Shown here piece after piece: positions 55,981-64,000 of a DNA stretch of 64,000 nucleotides; the stretch's first letter is position 1; the number at the start of each line of letters is the position of its first letter. Origin of the DNA: Flaveria trinervia (taxonomy: Eukaryota > Streptophyta > Magnoliopsida > Asterales > Asteraceae); NCBI GenBank assembly GCA_025506515.1, contig CM046457.1, forward strand, positions 38,078,231 through 38,142,230, read 5' to 3'. The translations under genes were made by a program, and so were the position numbers. The notes beneath the pieces are model-generated. The model worked only from the letters and a program-made list of their open reading frames with translations, was not told the DNA's origin and did not search any database.

Positions 55981-58900
55981 CTATAGAAAGGCAGCACCTT
56001 TGGTGGGAGATCTTTCCTTGACTTCCTGTCTTCTCATCTTTAACTCTTCTTCAATCTTTGCTTTTGCAGTTAGCTCAGCTAAATGAAGACTGTTGAGATG
56101 ATTTCTAACGAGTCCAGCAGTTTCAAAGTTGGAGGGGTTGGAGAATGGTTTCTCTGCTAACTCAGCAATGTCGAATCTGCTGGAGTGTAACAGAGAGGTT
56201 GCATTGAGTCTGTTGACTTCACCATTCTCTCTTTCCACAACAAAGTTGTGAGAAGGTTCATCGAACCTTCACTGGATTATCTTCCTTCTAGACACAAGAG
56301 GCTGACTAGGAATCTTATCCTCTTTTCTTGTATCGAGCAGAGTCACCAGTTTCCTTTTGAGCTTCTTTTCTTCCTCATTTTAAGAGTCTGAATTGAGGCC
56401 CAAAAGTCTTGCAGCCTGGTCCAAAGTTCCTCTAGGCAGATCAAGGAATTTGTCTCTTATGAGGGAACTTGAAGATCTGTCAACATAGGTGATGTTAAAA
56501 GAGTCTTCTACACAAGAGACTTCGCTCAAAGTAGTGCGATTAGTGAGCTTCATCTTGATTGACTTAAACTCCTCAAGGGAGAGATGTTGAGAAGGTTGAA
56601 GGGATGGTTTGGATGGTAATTGGGTAGGTTTAGATTTAGAGGTTCTGGCTAGTGTTTTGGGTTGGATAATAGGAAGTTTGGGTGGTAAGTTGAGGGAGTA
56701 CTAGAAGGTAGTGATGTGGGTTCAGGGGTGAAAGGTTCAGGTTTAATGGTGAATGGTGAGGGTGAAGGTTCAGGTTGTGGTTGGGTAGAAGCAGTGAAGG
56801 TCATCCCTTTTACCCTTCTATACATCTCTTTCCTTTTTCCCATCCGGATGCCTTAATTTCACTGACAATCCGTTGGAGTGTCCTTTCAGACATAGGACCC
56901 ACCTGCCTACCAGAGAAGCCGTGAGCCCGAAGATAGTCCTTCATCCAGGCTTTCTCAGTAAGCTTCTTTGAGGCAGTGACCCTAGCCTCTTCTTCTTTCT
57001 TCTTCTTCTCTCTGGCCTTTTCTTTTGCAGCCTTCTTCCTTTCTTTCTCCATTTGATCCTTCTCTTTGTTGTAGAGCCAGAGGATCGTATCATCATTGTG
57101 TGGAGAGAGTTCTTGAAGATCAAAGCCTCTGAAGTGTAGGAAGTTTTTCCTGTCTCTCCTCAGCTGCAATTCAGCTTCCTTCTATTTTTTTCCTTTACCT
57201 CTAAGGCCAACTTGGCTTCTTCTTTAAGTCTCAGCCTGGTTGCATTCTCCAGATCCACCAACTCCTCTAATGGTAGCAGGAGTGTTTCTTTATTGGTAGC
57301 TCCCATTTCAATGAGCTGGTCAATGATCTGCTCTCTTATTTTATTGATGACAACCTCCTGATTGGAAGCAGATGCTTTTGTGCTGGCAGCTAGCAACTTC
57401 TCAGTCTAAAGTCTTCCTTTCTTCTTAAGTTTCTCATTCTTCTTCTCTTCCTGAATCTCTTCGGCAGTCATATTCTGTTTTCCTTTATCCATTGAAGATC
57501 CTGACTGTGGTGGTTCTTGGAGAGAGGTTTCTGATTGTGAAAATGTCAGAGATGGTGTCTGAGAGGGAGGTGCAATTGGAAAGTCCTCATTGCTAATTTC
57601 AGATTCCATTTCCAGGATAGAATCTGTGATGATCAGTTCCTCGGACATTTTGAACAGTCCTTCCGCAACTTCCATTTCAGCTACGGAAGATTCAGCTTGT
57701 TCTTTCGAGGCTTTAACTTCAGCTTTGGAAGTTAAAGGAGATGCAGATTCTATCCCAACTGTTTTAGTTTCCGGGCGATTAGTTCCCATTTCCCCTTCAA
57801 ATTTAATTTTAGGTTCCATGAGGACCTTAGGTTGACCAACTTCTTTCACAGTGATAGAAGGTGCAGTCAGCCTTTGAAGCTCTTCTACTCCAAAGTAGAT
57901 CATTACAGCATCATGGCTTGGCTGCTCAAAGGAAGATCTTAACAGAAACTTGGTAAGAGTTTGTAGAGACAATTGAGCATCCTTGGATCAATATGAAGAG
58001 TGACTTGAGATGTTTCAGGCGCAGAGATGATGGGAGAGGAAGCTGTTGAAGTGGAAGGCCGGCTCTGTGGTTCCTTGTGTGTTTCTCCTTGAATATTCTC
58101 CCCCTTTCTGGTAGCATCATCTTGAGAGCTAGATGAGCTGGAGGAGGAAGTTAGGGAGACCTTAATAGGTATATGCCTAACAGACCTCTCTGTCAGTTTC
58201 TCAGCTAGTTGAGCCTTGAGATTGTTAATCTCAAGTTGCTGAGTGGTAGATCTTGCCTCTAAAGTCCTAACCTGAGATTCTAGGTTTGAAACTATAGAAA
58301 AAACATCTTGAATAAGGAGTTGCATGCTTCCCTCATCTTCTTTTGAAGAATCACGGGGAGATTAGGTAACATACCTAGTATGTTCAGTCTCACCACCAGA
58401 TGTGGTTTCCTGGTACCCTGGTTTCCCATGCTCAATGATGTCTCTTTCAGAGTCATCAAAGGGCTCGGTTGCTGTAGATTCAGTCTGAGAAATGTTACCA
58501 CTGTCCACAAGGTCCATTGAGGCACCTTCTATAGTGGCAGCTGAATCTACATGAGTCCCCTCCACATCAGTGGGACTCACCTCAGTTGTTGGTTGCTGGT
58601 AGGAGTTAGAGATAAGGGATTTCTCCGGGGTCTGTTGATCTTGGAGAGGGTGTTGTAGATCAACTTCATTGCCATGGAGAGATGTTATCTCTTCATCAGT
58701 TTTAAACAAAAGGTCAGTGAAAGATAGGATGGGTAAACTTACTGACCCGGGACTTTGGTCAATGTCTACAGGCATTGAGCCTCTGGTGGGGCTATCCCTT
58801 GTTGGCTGCTTAGGGGAGTATAGAGACTCACCCTGAGGGCTTTCAGCTTGGGTCGTGGGGTCATGGGTCTGAGACTGAGAAGACTCAAGACCCAAATTGA

Positions 58901-59876
58901 GGTCAAAAGAGAAGGATGGAGAGACCTGTGACTAAGTGGGAGCCCATGTTTCCACTCTAGTCTTTTTGGATTGAACAGGAGGGGCTCGTTCAATCAGAGT
59001 AGATTGAACAAGGGTTCGTTTGGGGCGTCTCTGGTAAGTGATGGTGATGGGTGGAGAAGCTAGTGTTGGCATTGTGGGGGTAGTTGCTGGTGTGGGTTCA
59101 TCACCTGTGGGGTAAACAGGGATGTCCCCAGGAGTCGTTGGCTCAGTCATACCTGGAAGAAGTGAAGTATCTCTTCGCGTGAAGTTGGTGGATGCTCTCT
59201 TCAAAGTCTTGAAGATGGTCGGCCTCATTTGAGGAGTAGTCAGAGCAGATGCACAGACAAGCTTGCTCTGCTGTAGTTCGCAGTTGATTGTGTATTGGAG
59301 AAACCTGGGATACATGAAGAATGTGTTCTTCTGAAGATTTGCCAATAGGTTAGTCAGCATCAAACTTGAATAGTTGAAGCGGAGGTGTTTCACCAACCCA
59401 TGAACGAGGCACCCAAGTTCATATGGGATTTGATCCCATCCCCCAGATTTATTCGACAATTAGTGAAGGACCACGTGTAGCAGGAACTTCCATTTGTACG
59501 AGAAGTTAAATTTGTAGACAGTTGACCTGCTAACATCTCCACCATATCCCATTTGGAGATAAGAATAGTCCAAATCTACTTTGGGGAATTCCGTTGGAGC
59601 GCCCTCATCATGAAGCTCTAGATGCTCCCTGATGATCTGTTCAGAAATGACCAACTCCTGGCCACAGATGCTCGATCGAATGACACGAACCCCATTTAGG
59701 GTTTCAATCTGACCATTTGCCCAGAATTCAGACATATGGTTTGAGTAAATTGTGGGGTTTACAGTCATAGCGGTATAGTAAGAAGATTGGGTTAGAAAGG
59801 AGATGATATCTGAGAAGTCAGCATCTCTTGATGAATCAAGAAGTGCGACTTGGTTGTGCTGAAGGTTGAAGACCAT
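55981..59876 (-). pseudogene. Env-like ORF of element E
   Basis: About 1,300 codons with few breaks. The start at 59876 gives HNQVALLDSSRDADFSDI. It has ICGQELVISEQIIREHLELH, then KFNFSYKWKFLLHVVLH and GGWDQIPYELGCLVHGL (59440), then FFMYPRFLQYTINCELQ (59330) and RRDTSLLPGMTEP. A Ser/Thr/Pro/Glu-rich middle (58895-57500) includes the DATRKGE box (58120). A strongly charged, coiled-coil-like part (57400-56850) carries RAHGFSGRQVGPMSERTLQR near 56920. The C-terminal part (56280-55981) is Glu/Lys-rich. One stop at 59459 interrupts the conserved N-terminal domain. Hydrophobic stretches are short and none looks like a membrane anchor. Function unknown. Confidence 0.8.
58106..58118 (-). other. Internal PPT-like arm in E env-like ORF
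   Basis: Minus strand GATGCTACCAGAA followed by AGGGGGAGAAT. It pairs with the terminal arm at 55726-55738 with one mismatch, about 2.4 kb apart. Confidence 0.7.
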
Positions 59877-60430
59877 TTGGAAAGGTGAATGGGGATGATT
59901 TGAGCTGGGTAAGTTGAGTAGGAGAAATTTCTAAGGCTATAAAATTTGCAAGTAAGAGAGTGAAAGTGAATAGTCGAGATTATTAAAAGATTGTGGAATG
60001 GTGGTAATGGGGTTAGGATGAGGTGATGTGATGGTTTAGTGGATGAAATGACGGTGGCGGTAAGGTTAGAAATCAATTAAATAATCCGACATCAATTACA
60101 AAATCTTTGCTTTTTACAGCGTGGGGCCCAAGAAATTTACGTTACACAGTGAAATCTCTCTTCCGAGTGTAAAAAATTTCCGAAGGTAACTTGTCTTCCG
60201 AAGCCAAAACATTGCTTCTGAAGGTTAGAGTTGCTTCCGAATAGAGAATTTGTAAGTTTTGGAAGTAGATTTGATGTACAATCAATCGCTTCTTCCGAGG
60301 GCAAAAATTCTTCCGAGAAGAAAGTTATCCTTTGAGAAATTTTGCTTCGGAAGATATGAGAATGTCTTCCAAAGGTTAATTTCTCTTCGGAAGGAATTTA
60401 CACTTAGAAAACTTCAGAGAGAATTTCTTG
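58309..60430 (-). repeat. Segment duplicated at 61993-64000 (unit 1)
   Basis: From GGAGTTGCATGCTTCCCTC (58317) through the env-like N-terminus and motif boxes, this segment matches 61993-64000 in order with a few percent substitutions (many C/T) and few indels. The first unit would be 3.68 kb long if the second copy arose as a direct tandem duplication. Confidence 0.85.
60159..60392. repeat. CTTCSGAAG boxes upstream of E env-like ORF
   Basis: Three exact and about seven near copies (TTTCCGAAG, CTTCTGAAG, CTTCCGAAT, CTTCCAAAG) between the RNase H end (60496) and the env-like start. I see no convincing TATA box here in minus sense. TTTTATAGCC at about 59945 is weak. Confidence 0.82.
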
Positions 60431-60495
60431 TAACATGGCTTAAATTGTATTGACACAAGACTTACATATTAAAAAGGTTTTCAAAATAGATCAGA

Positions 60496-61992
60496 TTAAT
60501 CGATGTTTATCATCCCAATAGCTGTTATGAGATACATAAACCTTTGTTCATCAAAAGCTTTGGTAAATAGATCAGCATATTGTTCATTTGAATCAACTTT
60601 GATTAACTTGATTAGATTTTTATCATGAATGTCTCTATTGAAATGATACCTGATGTCAATGTGCTTAGTCTTGGAGTGCTTCACCGGATTTTCAGTAATG
60701 GAGATAGCACTGTTGTAGTCATTATGGATAGGAGTACTCATAAAGTTGAATACATAGTCTAACATCTGATTTTGAATCCATAGCAGTTGAGCACAGCAGC
60801 TAGCAGCAGCAATGTATTCAGCTTCAGCAGCTGATGTAGAGACACAGGATTGTTTCTTTCATTGCCATAAGATGATCCTTCCACCAAGAAATTGACATCC
60901 TCCTGATGTTGATTTCTTGTCAATATGGCAGCCTCTATAGTGACTGTCAGAGTATCCATAAAGATTGAAATCCTTGTTTCTGGGATATCAGAGACCTAGT
61001 TTAGGTGCTCCTTTGAGGTATCTGAGGATTCTCTTCACATCAGCTAGGTGAGACACCTTACGAGCAACCTGATATCATACACAAATGCATGTAGCAAACA
61101 TGATATCAGGTCTACTGGCTGTAAGATACATCAGAGAATCAATAATTGCCCTATACTAATGTTGATCAGTATCCTCCCCCTCAAGGTCAGGACAAAGATT
61201 ATGGTTTCTGGGTATGGGTGTCTTGGAAGGCTTACAATCCTTCATCTCAAATCTTTCTAAGATGTCAGAGACATATTTAGATTGATTAATGATGAACCCT
61301 TCCTTTAGTTGCTTTACCTGAATTCCAAGGAAAAAGTCCATTTTTACCATGGACCTCATCTCAAACTTCTTCTTCATAATGCTCTCAAAGTCCTTGCACA
61401 TTTGGTCATTTGTGGAACCAAATATGATGTCATCAACATAGACTTGTACAAGCAAAATGTCCTCTCCAGACTTTCTGATGAAGAGAGTCTTGTCAATGGT
61501 ACCTCTAGTATAGCCATTCTTCAGAAGAAATTGAGACATAGTCTCATACCACAGCCTAGGTGCTTGGTGCAGCCCATATAGAGCTTTATCCAATTTGCAC
61601 ACATAGTTGGGGTGTTGTGGATCTTCAAATCCTGGAGGTTGGCATACATAGACTTCCCTGTCTATATCCCCATATAGAAAAGAACACTTGACATCAAGTT
61701 GGTATGCTGTGAAGTCCTTGGATGCAACATAAGCAAGGAAGATCCTAACTGCCTCAAGTCTTGCAACTGGTGCAAAGACATCAGAATAATCGATTCCTTC
61801 CTCTTGAGTGTATCCTTGAACCACAAGTCTTGCCTCATTCTTGATGATCAAGCCTTTATTATCTCTCTTGTTTCTGAAAACCCATTTGGTGCCTATAGGT
61901 ACTTGACCAGATGGTACCGGACATAGGTTCCAGACCTTCTATCTCTTGAATTGAAGCATCTCCTCTTGCATCGTTTCAATCCAGCTACTTTC
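60496..61992 (-). pseudogene. RT and RNase H of element E
   Basis: RT is open over 231 codons (61851-61156) with KNEARLVVQGYTQEEGIDY, YQLDVKCSFLYGDID, the catalytic YVDDIIFGSTND near 61430 and FFLGIQVKQL. The connection and RNase H follow in two other frames (60959-60759 and 60765-60496), with HSKTKHIDIRYH. The catalytic-region phrase reads HNDYNSA where A has HIDNNSA. It stops at TAA/TGA near 60496. The N-terminal side is lost at 61992, where coding passes into J's env-like sequence within the conserved region before KWVFRNK. Confidence 0.87.
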
Positions 61993-63558
61993 GAATGAGG
62001 AGTTGCATGCTTCCCTCATCTTCTTTCGAAGAATCACGGGGAGATGAGGTAACATACCTAGTATGTTCAGTCTCACCACCAGATGTGGTTTCCTGGTACC
62101 CTAGTTTCCCATGCTCAACGATGTCTCTTTCAGAGTCATCAAAGGGCTCGGTTGCCGTAGATTCAGTCTTAGAAATGTTACCACTGTCCACAAGGTCCAT
62201 TGAGGCACCTTCTATAGTGGCAGCTGAATCTACATGAGTCTCCTCCACATCAGTGGGACTAACCTCAGTTGTTGGTTGCTGATGGGAGTTAGAGATAAGG
62301 GATTTCTCTGGGGTCTGTTGATCTTGGAGAGGGTGTTATAGATCAACTTCGTTGCCATGGAAAGATGTTATCTCTTCATCAGTTTTAACAAAAGGTCAGT
62401 GAAAGATAGGATGGGTAAACTTACTGACCCGGGACTTTGGTCAATGTCTACAGGCATTGAGCCTCTGGTGGGGCTATCCCTTGTTGGCTGCTTAGGGGAG
62501 TATAGAGACTCACCCTGAGGGCTTTCAGCTTGGGTCGTGGGGTCATGGGTCTGAGACTGAGAAGACTCAAGACCCAAATTGAGGTCAAAAGAGAAGGATG
62601 GAGAGACCTGTGACTGAGTGGGAGCCCATGTTTCCACTCTAGTCTTTTTGGATTGAACAAGAGGGGCTTGTGCAATCATAGTAGATTGAACAAGGGTTCG
62701 CTTGGGGCGTCTCTAATAAGTGATGGTGATGGGTGGAGAAGGTAGTGTTGGCATTGTGGGGGTAGTTGCTGGTGTGGGTTCATCACCTGTGGGGTAAACA
62801 GGGATGTCACCACGAGTCGTTGGCTCAGTCATACCTGTAAAAAGTGAAGTATCTCTTCGTGTGAAGTTGGTGGACACTCTCTTCAAAGTCTTGAAGATGG
62901 TCGGCCTTATTTGAGGAGCAGTAAGAGAAGATGCATAGACAAGCTTGCTCTGCTCTAGTTCGCAGTTGATTATGTGCTGGAGAAACCTGGGATACATGAA
63001 GAATGTGTTCTTCTGAAAATTTCCCAATAGGTTAGTCAGCATAAATCTTGAATAGTTGAAGCGGAGGCGTTTCACCAACCCATGAACGAGGCACCCAAGT
63101 TCATATGGGATTTGATCCCATCCCCCAGATTTATTCGACAAGTAGTGAAGGAACACGTGTAGCAGGAAATTCCATTTGTACGAGAAGTTAAATTTGTAGA
63201 TAGTTGACGTGCTAACATCTCCACCATATCCCATTTGGGGATAAGAATTGACCAAATCTGCTTTGGGGAATTCCGTTGGAGCGCCCTGATCATGAAGCTC
63301 TAGATGCTCCCTGATGATCTGTTCAGAAATGACCAACTCCTGGCCACAGATGCTCGATCGAATGACACGAACCCCATTTAGGGTTTCAATCTTACCATTT
63401 GCCCAGAATTCAGACATATGGTTTGAGTAAATTGTGGGGTTTACAGTCAGAGCGGTATAGTAAGAAGATTGGTTTAGAAAGGAGATGATATCTGAGAAGT
63501 CAGCATCTCTTGATGAATCAAGAAGTGCGACTTGGTTCTGCTGAGGGTTGAAGGCCAC
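61993..63558 (-). pseudogene. Env-like ORF N-terminal half, copy J
   Basis: The longest intact piece of this ORF in the window, 281 open codons (63558-62713), starts MAFNPQQNQVALLDSSRDAD. It keeps GGWDQIPYELGCLVHGL with no stop (E has one just beside it) and FFMYPRFLQHIINCELEQ. After 62713 one stop and one frameshift follow, then the Ser/Thr/Pro-rich region to the breakpoint at 61993. The intact domain suggests recent activity of this subfamily. Homologous to the N-terminal half of A, B, D and E copies. Confidence 0.8.
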
Positions 63559-63839
63559 TTGGAAAGGTGAATGGGGATGATTTGAGCTGGGTAAAGTTAA
63601 GTAGGAGAAATTTCTAGGGCTGTAAAATTTGCAAGTAAGAGAGTGAAAGTGAATAATCGAGATTATTTAAAATATTGTGGAATGGCGGTAATGGGGTTAG
63701 GATGAGGTGATGTGATGGTTTAGTGGATGAAATGACGGTGGCAGTGAGGTTAAAAATCAGTTAAGTAATCCGACATCATTTACAAAATCTTTGCTTTTTA
63801 CAGTGTGGGGCCCAAGAAATTTACGTTACACAGTGAAAT

Positions 63840-64000
63840 CTCTCTTCCGAGTGTAAAAAATTTCCGTAGGTAACTTGTCTTCCGAAGCCAAATCTTTGCT
63901 TCTGAAGGTTAGAGTTGCTTCCGAATAGAGAATTTGTAAGTTTTGGAAGTAGATTTGATGTACAATCAATCGCTTCTTCGAGGGAAAAAATTCTTCCGAG
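63840..64000. repeat. CTTCSGAAG boxes upstream of J env-like ORF (cut by window end)
   Basis: Same box series as 60159-60310: CTTCCGAGTG, TTTCCGTAGG, CTTCCGAAGCC (exact), CTTCTGAAGG, CTTCCGAAT. It is truncated at 64000. Confidence 0.78.

Larger units (their letters stand above)
54852..61992 (-). mobile_element. Element E: 3' part of a second Sirevirus-like subfamily, nested in D
   Basis: 3' LTR (54852-55710), terminal PPT, env-like ORF (59876-55981), motif boxes, RNase H and RT (to 61992). At 61992/61993 RT coding changes abruptly into env-like sequence of copy J, so the 5' half (rest of RT, IN, PR, gag, 5' LTR) is missing. The LTR differs from A's, but the PPT, motif and gene order are the same. 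The base flank CTACA (54847-54851) would be one half of the target duplication. Confidence 0.85.
61993..64000 (-). repeat. Second copy of the E env-like segment (element J)
   Basis: Starts abruptly after CAGCTACTTTC with GAATGAGGAGTTGCATG and runs off the window inside the motif boxes. Either a tandem duplication of E's 58309-61992 or the remains of an independent E-family insertion joined by deletion. Confidence 0.85.

Noticed and set aside
59938..59950. TATA box for the E env-like ORF
   Set aside because: The TATAAAA reads on the plus strand. In the sense of the ORF it is TTTTATAG, so E gives no clear support to the internal promoter model.

Overview
This window looks like plant nuclear DNA made up almost entirely of LTR retrotransposons. 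I found no host gene, rRNA, tRNA or CRISPR array. The evidence for a plant is the initiator-Met-tRNA type primer sites (TATCAGAGC core), Ty1/copia polyproteins in the order gag-PR-IN-RT-RH followed by a further long ORF, and a Ty3/gypsy chromovirus of Tekay type. The species cannot be told from the sequence. Such dense nesting is typical of heterochromatic, gene-poor chromosome regions (inference).

Most of the DNA belongs to Sirevirus-like Ty1/copia elements. They are recognised by ~12 kb size, ~0.7-0.9 kb LTRs, an extra (env-like) ORF after pol, arrays of short symmetric motifs in the LTR and just upstream of the env-like ORF, and more than one polypurine tract (PPT). I use letters for the elements. 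K (1-2403, minus): 5' LTR, primer site and gag. H (2435-4347, minus): an env-like fragment between two insertions. G (4348-11157, minus): a Tekay-like Ty3/gypsy with a full 3' LTR, broken pol, no gag and a partial second LTR. C (11158-20760 and 45548-46940, minus): a decayed Sirevirus-like element with truncated 3' LTR, env-like ORF, pol and part of gag. A solo LTR of C's own family (19556-20283, plus, TSD TATAA) sits in its pol. B (20761-45547, plus, TSD CATAT) is inserted in C. A (30881-43263, minus, the best preserved) is inserted in B's env-like ORF. F (46940-49207, minus): a pol/gag fragment. D (49208-54851, minus): 3' LTR, env-like ORF and RNase H end. E (54852-61992, minus): inserted in D's RNase H. 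J (61993-64000, minus): a second copy of E's env-like region, running off the window.

The insertions give a three-deep nest (A in B in C) and a second stack (E in D in F). Almost every reading frame is broken. Part of the breakage is single-base indels in homopolymers, even between the two LTRs of one young element, so some frameshifts may be assembly errors.

The most interesting signal is architectural. Each family carries its own symmetric motif: CTTC-S-GAAG in A/D/E/F/J, and a TCAGTCG or TCAGTAGTT arm in B/C. The motif occurs in the LTR and again directly upstream of the env-like ORF, next to a TATA box in A, B, C and D, which looks like a second internal promoter. In A and F it also lies inside the coding linker between gag and protease. 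Separately, an inverted repeat joins a PPT-like sequence inside the env-like ORF to the terminal PPT. Its sequence differs completely between the A/D/E and B families, yet the pairing is kept.
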